Part shown: one piece after another, positions 14,666 to 22,736 of the stretch
Position numbering within the stretch: the stretch's first letter is position 1
Layout of the letters: each line of letters starts with the position of its first letter
Source of the DNA: Bacteroidales bacterium UBA5206
GTDB taxonomy: Bacteria > Bacteroidota > Bacteroidia > Bacteroidales > Tenuifilaceae
NCBI GenBank assembly: GCA_002412705.1
Contig: DHVO01000224.1
Span: 1-23,350 of the forward strand
Length of the DNA stretch: 23,350 bases
Direction: 5' to 3'
The notes under the pieces: generated by a model
The model's database searches: none
Seen by the model: only the letters and a program-made list of their open reading frames with translations
Told to the model about the DNA's origin: nothing
Translations under genes and position numbers: made by a program

Positions 14666-17137
14666 ATGGCAAAATATATTATAGTTGGTGGAGTTGCTGG
14701 AGGAGCAACGGTTGCAGCAAGGCTCAGAAGAATAGATGAACAGTCGCAAATAGTTATGTTAGAGCGCGGAAAAAACATCTCCTACGCAAACTGCGGATTA
14801 CCCTACTATGTTGGTGGTGTAATAAAGGAGCGCGATAACCTTCTTGTGCAAACGCCCCAATCCTTCTCTGCTCGTTTTAACGTTGAGGTAAGGGTCGAAA
14901 ACGAGGCGGTATCCATTAATCGCGCAGCTAAGGAGATAACCATTCGTAGGGTTAACACTGGCGAAGAGTACACCGAAAGCTACGACAAGCTAATTCTTGC
15001 CCCAGGAGCAGAACCCATTAGGCCATCGCTACCCGGAATCAATAATCCTAAAATATTTACGGTACGTAACGTTAGGGATACCGATGTGGTTAAGGCTTTT
15101 ATCGATAACACCAAGCCAAAGCGTGCCCTTGTGGTGGGTGCTGGTTTTATTGGTCTTGAGATGGCCGAGAACCTTTACCACCGCGATATTTTGGTAACCA
15201 TTGTGGAGCTTGGCGATCAGGTTATGTCGCCGCTCGATTACGAAATGGCCTCGGCAGTGCACCAGCATCTTAAAACCAAAAACGTTGAGTTTTACTTAAG
15301 GGATGGTGTTTCATCGTTTGCCGAAAAGGGCGAGCACGTTGTAGTAACCCTAAACAGCGGTCGTTCCATTGAGGTTGATATGGTTGTGCTATCCATTGGC
15401 GTTAAGCCAGAGAGCCACTTGGCTGCCGAGGCTGGTCTTGAGGTTGGCGCACGTGGTGGTATTGTGGTTGACCGTTACATGCAAACATCCGATAAGGATA
15501 TTTACGCCCTTGGCGATGCCGTTGAGTTTACCAATCCCATACTTGGAATAAAAATCCCAACATACCTTGCAGGCCCAGCCAACAAGCAGGGACGTATGGT
15601 TGCCGATAACGTTGTTCGCGGAAATGTACGCGAGTACAAGGGTTCTATTGGTACTGCCATTGCAAAGGTTTTTGATATTTCGGTTGCCGCCAGTGGCCTA
15701 TCGGAGAAGGTGCTAAAGCGCGAGGGTGTTCCCTACGTGGCATCAATAATACATGGTAGCTCGCACGCTGGTTACTACCCAGGTGCAATGCCGCTAACGC
15801 TTAAAATTGTTTTTAACCCCGAAACGGGCAAACTTTACGGAGCCCAAATTGTGGGTTACGAAGGGGTTGATAAGCGCATAGACCTTATTGCTACAGTGCT
15901 ACAGCAGGGTGGAACCATTTACGATTTAGAGGAGATTGAGCACGCATATGCTCCTCCATTCTCATCGGCTAAGGATCCGGTAAACATTGCCGGTTTTGTA
16001 GCCGAGAACATGATTGATGGCACTCTAAAGGTTATTCACTGGCACCAGGTGTGCAACCTAAGCTCAAGGGAATGGGCATTGGTTGATGTGCGTACTGCCG
16101 AGGAGTTCTCTATTGGTAGCATTGAGGGGGCAGTAAATATTCCTGTTGATAGTATCCGTGGTAGGATTAACGAGATTCCAAAGGATAAAAAGGTTATGGT
16201 GTTCTGTGGTGTGGGCTTGCGTGGTTATGTTGCAGCGCGCATATTGGCTCAGCACGGTTACGATGTTTACAACCTATCGGGCGGATATAAGACCTACGAG
16301 CATGCCATTCAGAAGCAGAGCAACGAGGATATCTTTGCCAATGACCTAATTGGAAAGGATAACCAGATATATCAGGTAGCACCAGAGGTTAAATCGCCTA
16401 GAATAGATATTCCTGTTCTTGAGGTTGATGCTTGCGGATTACAGTGCCCTGGCCCAATTATGAAGCTAAAGGAGGTAATTGAAAACCTACAGCCTGGCGA
16501 TAGGATTAGGCAGGTGGCATCCGACCCTGGTTTCTACCGCGATGTTCAGGCGTGGTGTAAGGTAACTGGCAACACACTGGTTTCTGTTGCGCAGGAAAAG
16601 GGTAAGGTAATTGCCGAGATAGAGAAGGGTGGCGCACCTGCTCCAAAAAGTACTCAGGCAACCACGGCCGATGGTAAAACCATTGTGGTGTTTAGCGACG
16701 ACCTCGATAGGGCATTAGCCTCGCTGGTAATTGCCAATGGCGCCGCAGCAATGGGCAAAAAGGTAACGCTATTCTTCACTTTCTGGGGGCTTAACGTAAT
16801 TAAGAAACCCCATGCGCCTAGAGTTAAGAAGGACTTTATGGCTAAGGCTTTTGGTGCTATGATGCCCTCGTCGGCATCGGAGCTTAAGCTGTCGCGCTTA
16901 AACATGATGGGGCTTGGCTCCAAGATGATGGGCAAGCGCATGGCCAATCAGAAAATTGCATCGGTTGATGAGATGTTACAATCGGCCATTGCTAATGGAG
17001 TAGAGCTGCTTGCCTGCCAAATGTCTATGGATGTTATGGGGGTTACCGAGGCTGAGCTACGCGAGGGCGTTAAGATTGGAGGTGTTGCAACCTACCTTGA
17101 AGAGGCAGAGCAATCAAACGTGAACCTGTTTATATAA
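14666..17137 (+). CDS. CoA-disulfide reductase / rhodanese / TusA / DsrE-like fusion protein
   Basis: The 823-residue protein joins four sulfur-handling modules. Residues 1-445 form an FAD/NAD(P)H disulfide reductase of the CoA-disulfide reductase type: FAD loop GGVAGG (8-13), active-site Cys43 in SYANCGLPYYVGG, NAD(P)H loop GAGFIGLE (158-165), ALGDA (281-285) and the C-terminal YAPPFSSAKDP (428-438). Residues about 455-545 are a rhodanese with Cys514 in FCGVGLRGY. Residues about 583-652 are a TusA domain with CPGP at Cys594. Residues about 671-823 are a DsrE/F/H-like domain with Cys784 in ACQMS. All four expected catalytic cysteines are present. This suggests persulfide or polysulfide reduction with sulfur passed between the modules in one chain (inference). 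It appears monocistronic, with a promoter box at 14628 and a terminator at 17158. Confidence 0.92.
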   Translation: MAKYIIVGGVAGGATVAARLRRIDEQSQIVMLERGKNISYANCGLPYYVGGVIKERDNLLVQTPQSFSARFNVEVRVENEAVSINRAAKEITIRRVNTGEEYTESYDKLILAPGAEPIRPSLPGINNPKIFTVRNVRDTDVVKAFIDNTKPKRALVVGAGFIGLEMAENLYHRDILVTIVELGDQVMSPLDYEMASAVHQHLKTKNVEFYLRDGVSSFAEKGEHVVVTLNSGRSIEVDMVVLSIGVKPESHLAAEAGLEVGARGGIVVDRYMQTSDKDIYALGDAVEFTNPILGIKIPTYLAGPANKQGRMVADNVVRGNVREYKGSIGTAIAKVFDISVAASGLSEKVLKREGVPYVASIIHGSSHAGYYPGAMPLTLKIVFNPETGKLYGAQIVGYEGVDKRIDLIATVLQQGGTIYDLEEIEHAYAPPFSSAKDPVNIAGFVAENMIDGTLKVIHWHQVCNLSSREWALVDVRTAEEFSIGSIEGAVNIPVDSIRGRINEIPKDKKVMVFCGVGLRGYVAARILAQHGYDVYNLSGGYKTYEHAIQKQSNEDIFANDLIGKDNQIYQVAPEVKSPRIDIPVLEVDACGLQCPGPIMKLKEVIENLQPGDRIRQVASDPGFYRDVQAWCKVTGNTLVSVAQEKGKVIAEIEKGGAPAPKSTQATTADGKTIVVFSDDLDRALASLVIANGAAAMGKKVTLFFTFWGLNVIKKPHAPRVKKDFMAKAFGAMMPSSASELKLSRLNMMGLGSKMMGKRMANQKIASVDEMLQSAIANGVELLACQMSMDVMGVTEAELREGVKIGGVATYLEEAEQSNVNLFI

Positions 17138-17157
17138 AAGGTCTAGTTTAGGGAATA

Positions 17158-17194
17158 AAAAAACGGTCAGCATTAACTTGCTGACCGTTTTTTG
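17158..17194. terminator. Bidirectional intrinsic terminator
   Basis: A 14-bp perfect stem, AAAAAACGGTCAGC (17158-17171) with GCTGACCGTTTTTT (17180-17193), has an 8-base loop. The A-run and T-run give both strands a U tract, so it serves the sulfur-relay gene (+) and the TPR gene (-), whose stop is 10 bases away. Confidence 0.92.
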
Positions 17195-17203
17195 TGTTTT
17201 TAC

Positions 17204-18451
17204 TTATTGCTGCTCTGCGTTACGGCAGTACATTTTAAGCATTGGCTCGGCCTGTTTGTAGCCAAGGTCAACTGCTTTTTTAAAGTCCTCGCAAGCCCCT
17301 TTCTCGTTTTGGGTATTCATGCGCGATATTCCTCTATTAAAGTATGCTTCGGCGTACTTGGAGTCCTTGGCAATAATAAAATCGTAATCGGGTAAAGCCT
17401 CTTTGTGGTTGCCAAGTATTGCATTGGAAACACCACGGTTGTAGTATGCTTGTGCAAAGTCGGGGGCAATTTCAATAACCTTGCTAAAGTCGGAAATCGA
17501 TCCCTTGTAGTCGCCGCTAAGCGCCTTAGATATACCACGACCATAGTATGCCTTTTGGTAGCTGCTATTTAGCTCAATGGCTTTAGTAAAATCCTGAATG
17601 GCAAGTTTAAAGTTGTTCTTTTTTAGGTAGGCGCCAGCACGACTTCCGTAGGCCAAATCGTACTTTGAGTCAATCTTTAGGGCTTTGTTGTAGAACGATA
17701 TTGCATCGTCAATCTTGTTAAGGTTAAACTTGGCTTGGCCAATGTTAAAAAGAACCTCCTTATCGTTGTTGGCTAGTGTAAGCGATTGCTCAAGATCTTT
17801 CTCTGCACCCTCGTAATCCTGGATTTTAAGTTTAAAAATACCGCGTTGCTTGTAGGCAAGGGCTGGATTCTCGGCCTGCTCAATCATTTTATCGTAGTCG
17901 GCAATGGCGCCCATAAAGTCGTTAAGGTGAGCTCTGGATTCGCCCCGGCTGTAGAATGCCTCAAGGTTAGAACCATCCAGCTCAATGCTGCGGTTGTAGT
18001 CGGCAACGGCACCATCAAAGTCCATTTGTGTGGCCTTAAGTAGTCCGCGTTGGTAGTATGCTGCAGCAAGGGTATCGTTTAGGGTAATGGCCTTGTTCAA
18101 ATCCTCTAATGCGCTGTTGTAGTTCTTGAGCTTACGATACGTTTTTCCCCTGTTTAGGTGAAACATGTCAACGTCGGGCTTAATCTCTATGGCGGTGTTA
18201 AAATCGGCAAGTGCCAAGGAGTCCTTATCTAGTACCGATTGAACAAAACCTCTGGCGTTATAGTATTCGGCCACCTTATCGTTTAGGTTTATAGCCTTGT
18301 TGTACTTTACAAGTGCCTGTTCAAATAGCGATGAGTCGGTTAGGGTATTCCCTTCTAGGTAAGCTTTTTCTGCAAGCCTAGGACGCATCATAATATAAAC
18401 GGCAATTGCTACTGCAATTAGTGTAACTGCTATAATAATACCCCTTTTCAT
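17204..18451 (-). CDS. Membrane-anchored TPR protein with about 11 repeats
   Basis: The 415-residue protein has an N-terminal membrane segment (IIIAVTLIAVAIAVYIMM, residues 5-22) and then about eleven tetratricopeptide repeats of about 34 residues from residue 28 to about 400. Typical repeat cores are AYYQRGLLKA, AYYGRGISKA and AYYNRGVSNA, each followed by a YxxAIxDFxKAIEL helix. TPR solenoids bind partner proteins; no catalytic motif is present, so the job is scaffolding of unknown target. A single uncleaved helix would leave the TPRs in the periplasm. The repeat phase is regular, without decay. It is converging with the sulfur-relay gene and shares its terminator. The 124-base upstream gap shows no clear TAnnTTTG box. 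Confidence 0.88.
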   Translation of the reverse strand: MKRGIIIAVTLIAVAIAVYIMMRPRLAEKAYLEGNTLTDSSLFEQALVKYNKAINLNDKVAEYYNARGFVQSVLDKDSLALADFNTAIEIKPDVDMFHLNRGKTYRKLKNYNSALEDLNKAITLNDTLAAAYYQRGLLKATQMDFDGAVADYNRSIELDGSNLEAFYSRGESRAHLNDFMGAIADYDKMIEQAENPALAYKQRGIFKLKIQDYEGAEKDLEQSLTLANNDKEVLFNIGQAKFNLNKIDDAISFYNKALKIDSKYDLAYGSRAGAYLKKNNFKLAIQDFTKAIELNSSYQKAYYGRGISKALSGDYKGSISDFSKVIEIAPDFAQAYYNRGVSNAILGNHKEALPDYDFIIAKDSKYAEAYFNRGISRMNTQNEKGACEDFKKAVDLGYKQAEPMLKMYCRNAEQQ

Positions 18452-18575
18452 TGTGTGTTTTTGTTTCGGTTAGATAATACAAATTTGAGCTAATTTGACG
18501 AAATATGGTTGCATGCTGCTTGGGAATCTACGCAATTATGCCCTATGGGTTATGTTTTGTTGATAAAACCTAGCG

Positions 18576-19424
18576 TTAAAATGACGAAAACTTCTTAAGA
18601 ACGTTCTCTGCGTAGGTTTTTGATACTGGTATATTAACATTTTCCGTGGCATCCAGTTCAAGTAGCAAAGAGTCTTTCTCCTTTCTAATCACTTTAACCT
18701 TACTAAAGTTAACAATAAAGGAGCGATGACAGCGTACCAGCTCCGTTCCCTTAAAGGTATCCTCAATGCGCTTTAGGGTGCTGCGTAGCGTAAAGTGCGA
18801 TATGGCTGATTTGCTGCTGATGTAGTAAATCTTTACATAGTTATCGGCCGACTCTAGGTAAAGTAAATCGTCGGTTTTAACGGAGAACTGCAGCTCACCC
18901 TTCTCATCGTGAAAAGGAACCATGTTCTTCCCTTCCTGCACCAATTGCCGATTTTGCGATACCAGCTCAAGCATATCCTTTTTCTCTTTCCACGAGAAGT
19001 ACAACCACAGCGCAGAGTAGGGAAGTAGCAGCACCAGTGCGGTGTTTTGGGCCGAGCCTTTAAGTAAATCAAGGAACTCGCGGGGATCGTGAAGTATAAA
19101 CTTTTCGAAAATGGCATAGAATGCTGCCATGGCAAGTACCTCCACAAAAACCCAAATAAAGTAGTGCCAGTAGTTAAGCCAAAAGCGCCTGCACGCAAGG
19201 TACATAAGCAAACGGCTAAGGGCAACAACCAAAACGCCCGTTAGAATTATTAGACTTGAGTATGCAAGTACGCGCCACTTAGAGGCATCGAACCAGTACT
19301 TTACACCAAATGGCGCATAGAAGTTGATAAAGAGTAAGGCAAATAGCGCGGTAAACACAACCAACTTAACAAGGTTGTGCTTTTCTATTAGGTAGTTAGG
19401 TATTCGATGTTGGAAATCGGGCAT
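18576..19424 (-). CDS. LytTR-family regulator with four-helix membrane domain
   Basis: The 282-residue protein has four hydrophobic helices at about residues 19-40, 51-79, 86-111 and 127-145. A short coiled linker (KKDMLELVSQNRQLVQEG) follows, and then a LytTR DNA-binding domain at about 181-281. Its marks are DDLLYLESADNYVKIYY (185-201), RCHRSFIVNFSKV (231-243) and the terminal IPVSKTYAENVLKKF. There is no receiver (REC) domain and no histidine kinase beside it, so it is a one-component, membrane-tethered regulator. LytTR proteins bind direct repeats upstream of their targets; I see none I can assign. Promoter-like TAACTTTG lies at 19451-19444, 19 bases before the ATG. Confidence 0.9.
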   Translation of the reverse strand: MPDFQHRIPNYLIEKHNLVKLVVFTALFALLFINFYAPFGVKYWFDASKWRVLAYSSLIILTGVLVVALSRLLMYLACRRFWLNYWHYFIWVFVEVLAMAAFYAIFEKFILHDPREFLDLLKGSAQNTALVLLLPYSALWLYFSWKEKKDMLELVSQNRQLVQEGKNMVPFHDEKGELQFSVKTDDLLYLESADNYVKIYYISSKSAISHFTLRSTLKRIEDTFKGTELVRCHRSFIVNFSKVKVIRKEKDSLLLELDATENVNIPVSKTYAENVLKKFSSF

Positions 19425-19443
19425 CAGATTGGTTTTATATCAA

Positions 19444-19451
19444 CAAAGTTA
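19444..19451 (-). promoter_or_regulatory. Candidate -7 box TAACTTTG for the LytTR regulator
   Basis: On the minus strand TAACTTTG matches TAnnTTTG exactly and ends 19 bases before the ATG at 19424. No good -33 TTTG is at the right distance (a TTG lies 15 bases upstream, which is too close). Confidence 0.4.
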
Positions 19452-19603
19452 TTCTTTTGATTAAAACAACGGCATTCTATTCCTTACATTGGCCTTAAAG
19501 GGCTACAAAAATAGTATGGCACTTTTTTAAACTACCCCTGTATTCTGAATTTGACCACAAATAATGTGTTTATGCCCCGCTGTGGTAGCGCTAAACCCTT
19601 TTA

Positions 19604-19635
19604 TTTGTCCCGCAACCTGTTTCGCGCTTCATTTG
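19604..19635 (+). promoter_or_regulatory. Candidate promoter for the hydrolase gene
   Basis: TTTG (19604-19607) is followed after 20 bases by TTCATTTG (19628-19635), which matches the box TAnnTTTG at five of its six fixed positions (the A is T). Transcription would start some 50 bases before the ATG at 19692. Nothing else stands out in the 267-base gap 19425-19691. Confidence 0.35.
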
Positions 19636-19691
19636 TATATGCAGTTGTTATGCATTGTGCATAGATGTTGAAAAATTAGAACGCCATACAT

Positions 19692-20840
19692 ATGAGCTAT
19701 ACCCAAATTTACTTGTGGTTAAAGGAGCAGTTTAGTGCAGATAAAGAGGAGGTTCTGCTCCCATTGTCCGACATGCGAATTGTTAGCTACCCTTTTACCT
19801 CAGCTTTTGATGATGCCGCCGTGCTTAACCAAGAGCTATGGAGCAGGAGTGCTACCGATAGGGCCATTGACGAGAATGCTACCTTTAGGTATCCCGTTTA
19901 TGTCCCTAGCTCACGTACACGGCACTCAAGTGCCATTGTGCTACTGCACGGGCTAAATGAGCGTAACTGGGCAAAGTACCATCCGTGGGCATACACGCTT
20001 GCCCAGCGTACACAGCGTCCGATTATAATGTTCCCCATCTCGTTTCACGTTAACCGTTCGCCCCAATCGTGGGGCAACCCACGGGAGATGATGCCCCTGT
20101 TTCAATCCCGCAGGGCAATGGGGGAGAGCATGGCCACCTTTGCCAATGCTGCGCTTAGCCAGCGCCTAGCCGACGACCCGGGCCGATTCTTTAAATCGGG
20201 CTACCAAACAGCAATGGACGTAAATAACCTGATGAGCCAAATTAGCTCTGGTGAGCATCCTCTTTTTGAGGCCAACGCTAAGGTCGATTTTTTCTCGTAC
20301 TCCATAGGTTCCTTTTTAGCACAGATACTCTTTTTGGCAAACATCAAGGAGCTATACTCCAGCAGCAGACTCTTTATGTTTTGCGGTGGCGCCCTGTTTG
20401 ACCAAATGAACGGCGTTTCTAAAATGATAATGGACGATGGCGCCTTTAAGATGTTACGGCGCTACTACCTTGAGGGTATCCGTAAGGAGCCGTTTTGGAA
20501 CCAGGTACGTAGCGATGCCGCGCAAGGAAATGCCCTTGCCTATGCGTTCAAGAGCATGATTAGCCTAAATAACGATAGGAAGTTCCGCGAGGAGTCCTTT
20601 GAACTAATGCGGGATCGCATTATGGCAATCCCGTTAGTTAAGGACAAGGTAATACCAGCCTTTGGGGTAATGGCAGCGCTTAACCCATCGGGGTATGGCG
20701 AAGTGCCTGTTAGCCCCATGGATTTCCCATACGATTATACCCACGAGAATCCGTTTCCTGTTGGTGTAAAGAGCATTGCAGGAGCTGTTGACCAGCTCTT
20801 TGCCACAATTTTTGGAAAAGCTGCTGCATTTTTAATGTAG
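19692..20840 (+). CDS. Alpha/beta-hydrolase-like protein (possibly DUF6051)
   Basis: The 382-residue protein has an alpha/beta-hydrolase outline. IVLLHGLNERNW (82-93) gives the HG oxyanion-hole strand, and FFSYSIGSFLAQ (200-211) gives a nucleophile elbow, with Ser204 in S-x-S-x-G in place of the usual G-x-S-x-G. Candidate acid D318 (KDKVIP) and histidine H351 (YTHENPFP) follow in the expected order. It resembles, as I recall it, a Bacteroidota family of about 380-390 residues listed as DUF6051; this name is from memory. No signal peptide is seen, so it is probably cytoplasmic. It is monocistronic, with its own promoter-like element and a strong terminator at 20878. Substrate unknown. Confidence 0.65.
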   Translation: MSYTQIYLWLKEQFSADKEEVLLPLSDMRIVSYPFTSAFDDAAVLNQELWSRSATDRAIDENATFRYPVYVPSSRTRHSSAIVLLHGLNERNWAKYHPWAYTLAQRTQRPIIMFPISFHVNRSPQSWGNPREMMPLFQSRRAMGESMATFANAALSQRLADDPGRFFKSGYQTAMDVNNLMSQISSGEHPLFEANAKVDFFSYSIGSFLAQILFLANIKELYSSSRLFMFCGGALFDQMNGVSKMIMDDGAFKMLRRYYLEGIRKEPFWNQVRSDAAQGNALAYAFKSMISLNNDRKFREESFELMRDRIMAIPLVKDKVIPAFGVMAALNPSGYGEVPVSPMDFPYDYTHENPFPVGVKSIAGAVDQLFATIFGKAAAFLM

Positions 20841-20877
20841 CATTACTGGGGGGCATCTGGCCATTGCTAGGTGCTTA

Positions 20878-20917
20878 AAACGGGAACTTCAACGCGAGGA
20901 GTTCCCGTTTGCTTTTT
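20878..20917 (+). terminator. Intrinsic terminator of the hydrolase gene
   Basis: A perfect 11-bp stem, AAACGGGAACT (20878-20888) with AGTTCCCGTTT (20900-20910), has an 11-base loop and is followed by a run of five T at 20913-20917. It lies 38 bases after the stop codon at 20840. Confidence 0.85.
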
Positions 20918-21177
20918 GGGGCGGGGCATTTGAGGTAGAAACTTAAAATTATAGGTATTGAGAGGTTTCTTAGGAACAGCAGTTCCAGATTGTAGAAACA
21001 TACATGTACCAATCAGCCCTCTGCAAACAGGGATATAAAGACTTTGACGGATTGCAATAATCTGTTACATTTGGTATGGTTTGCCTTTGGAGAAAGAGGC
21101 ATTCATATAGTTTCGTTTGAAACATAAAATGTAATCATATTATACAACTGCCTGTTTTGTAGGCTGAAAAAAAAGCA
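20918..21177. other. Non-coding remainder of the 337-base gap
   Basis: Between the hydrolase terminator and the membrane-protein gene I see no gene. There is a small hairpin GGAAC-AGCA-GTTCC (20973-20986), the palindrome TACATGTA (21001-21008) and a weak stem CCCT (21017-21020) with AGGG (21029-21032). The AT-rich right half should hold the promoter of the 21178 gene; TATGGTTTG near 21083 has one base too many for TAnnTTTG. Confidence 0.3.
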
Positions 21178-21825
21178 ATGAATTACTTCAAGTATATTTT
21201 GTCCGATAAAAAAGGGAGGCCCTATTGGGCTTTTTACTATGCGGCATTATTTATGTTTTCTGCAATACAATTATCTGTAAACTGGGATCAGATTAGTTTT
21301 ATCGATTTTGAGATCCGCTTTAATCTCCTCTTTGTTTTTTATCTGTTTACACTTATAATAGTTCTTTTTGCTTTTCCATTGTACTATTCCTATAGCTTTT
21401 ATAATTACAAGATTCAAGTGAGATTCTTGAAGAGATGCTATAATATACTGAATGAAAATTCGATTAGAAAAGTTACCGTTGAAACCACGCAGAGTAGCTA
21501 TGAATTTGCTGGCTTTAGGACTAACTGGAAAGCAAGAATTAATCCAGAGCCAACCATTGGAACTTTTACTATAGTTGTAATAGGCAGCGATCTTATTGTT
21601 TTGGGGCTACGCTATGGTTTTGGAGTTTTTAGAGAGCATCTAAGGCCAATCCTGATAAATCTTGGAGGTGAAAATGGTATGGTTGGTTATAAGTATGTAA
21701 AAATCGCAAAAGAATATAATTTTAGAATTGTAGAGAACGATTTGGAAATACATTTTGAGAAACCAATGTTTGACATCACTATGTTGAAGATTAAAGACTG
21801 GAAGTTACAGCCACCCTCAATATAA
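21178..21825 (+). CDS. Unknown protein with two membrane helices and a soluble C-terminal domain
   Basis: I do not recognise this 215-residue protein. Two hydrophobic segments at about residues 18-36 and 48-75 form a membrane hairpin, followed by a cytoplasmic-type domain with predicted beta strands (SIRKVTVETTQSSYEF, FTIVVIGSDLIVLGL, YNFRIVENDLEIHF). That mix resembles small membrane proteins with a PH-like domain, but no firm match is claimed. It is more AT-rich than its neighbours. It is flanked by terminators on both sides (20878 and 21869), so it is a single-gene unit. Function unknown. Confidence 0.6.
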   Translation: MNYFKYILSDKKGRPYWAFYYAALFMFSAIQLSVNWDQISFIDFEIRFNLLFVFYLFTLIIVLFAFPLYYSYSFYNYKIQVRFLKRCYNILNENSIRKVTVETTQSSYEFAGFRTNWKARINPEPTIGTFTIVVIGSDLIVLGLRYGFGVFREHLRPILINLGGENGMVGYKYVKIAKEYNFRIVENDLEIHFEKPMFDITMLKIKDWKLQPPSI

Positions 21826-21868
21826 CCAAGTTATACTGCCATAAGCAATACATTGCAGTGTTGTGGCG

Positions 21869-21899
21869 AAAGAGCAATCCGGTTGGGTTGCTCTTTTTG
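21869..21899 (+). terminator. Intrinsic terminator of the membrane-protein gene
   Basis: The stem AAAGAGCAA (21869-21877) with TTGCTCTTT (21888-21896) has a 10-base loop and runs into a T tract, 44 bases after the stop codon. Confidence 0.8.
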
Positions 21900-21912
21900 T
21901 TAATAATAAGGC

Positions 21913-21940
21913 AAAAAAGGGCTGCCAATACTGACAGCCC
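21913..21940 (-). terminator. Intrinsic terminator of the frdAB operon
   Basis: Read on the minus strand, GGGCTG (21940-21935) and CAGCCC (21924-21919) form a 6-bp stem with a 10-base loop, followed by six T (21918-21913). It lies 26 bases after the frdB stop. Confidence 0.8.
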
Positions 21941-21965
21941 CTTCTTATTTTATGGTATCCTTTTG

Positions 21966-22709
21966 CTACTCCTTTAGCTTCGCTACAAAGAATTCTCGGT
22001 TTAGCCTTGCAATGTGCGATATGGATATGCCCTTTGGGCATTCTGCTTCGCAGGCGCGGGTGTTGGTACATCCACCAAAGCCTAGCTCATCCATCTTGGC
22101 AACCATCCTGTTTACACGGGCTTCTGCCTCAACTTTGCCTTGTGGTAGCAGCGCAAACTGCGATACCTTTGCCGCAATAAATAGCATGGCCGATGAGTTT
22201 TTACAAGCAGCTACGCAGGCTCCACAGCCAACGCACGATGCAGCATCAAAAGCCTCGTCGGCATTGTGTTTTGGAATGGGAAGCGCGTTGGCATCCTGTG
22301 CTGCGCCAGTGTTAACCGATACGTAACCTCCCGCTTGCTGAATCTTATCAAACGCATTGCGATCAACCACTAAGTCCCTAATAACAGGGAACGAAGCCGA
22401 GCGCCATGGCTCAACGGTAATGGTTTCGCCATCCTTAAAGGAGCGCATGTGCAGCTCGCAGGTGGTGGTTTTCGACTCGGGGCCATGTGGCCTTCCGCTT
22501 ATGTAAACGCCGCAGCATCCGCAAATACCCTCGCGGCAGTCGTGCTCAAACGCTACCGGAGCTTCGCCCTTTTCAATAAGGGTGCTGTTAAGGTAGTCAA
22601 GCATCTCAAGGAACGACATCTCTGGGGAAACATCGTTGAGGCTATATGTTTCGAAGCGCCCTTTGCTCTTAGCATTTTGTTGGCGCCATATTTTGAGTTT
22701 AATGTTCAT
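21966..22709 (-). CDS. frdB: Fumarate reductase / succinate dehydrogenase iron-sulfur subunit
   Basis: The 247-residue protein has the three iron-sulfur sites of the B subunit. A plant-type [2Fe-2S] site uses C58, C63, C66 and C84 ([16 protein letters not shown]), a [4Fe-4S] site sits in [11 protein letters not shown] (159-169), and the last cluster site is [15 protein letters not shown] with C214, C220 and C224. It passes electrons between the FAD subunit and the quinone-binding cytochrome b subunit. It follows the flavoprotein gene by 27 bases, in the order A then B, and ends the operon before the terminator at 21913. In Bacteroidota this complex mainly works as a menaquinol:fumarate reductase; sequence alone does not separate that from succinate dehydrogenase, so sdhB is an equally valid name. 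Confidence 0.95.
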   Translation of the reverse strand: MNIKLKIWRQQNAKSKGRFETYSLNDVSPEMSFLEMLDYLNSTLIEKGEAPVAFEHDCREGICGCCGVYISGRPHGPESKTTTCELHMRSFKDGETITVEPWRSASFPVIRDLVVDRNAFDKIQQAGGYVSVNTGAAQDANALPIPKHNADEAFDAASCVGCGACVAACKNSSAMLFIAAKVSQFALLPQGKVEAEARVNRMVAKMDELGFGGCTNTRACEAECPKGISISHIARLNREFFVAKLKE

Positions 22710-22736
22710 TGCTTTACCTAGTTTATTGCGTATTGC

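Noticed and set aside
20918..21177. Small RNA or riboswitch in the gap before 21178
   Set aside because: Only short weak hairpins are present (GGAAC/GTTCC; CCCT/AGGG), with no recognised aptamer core and no terminator-antiterminator pair.
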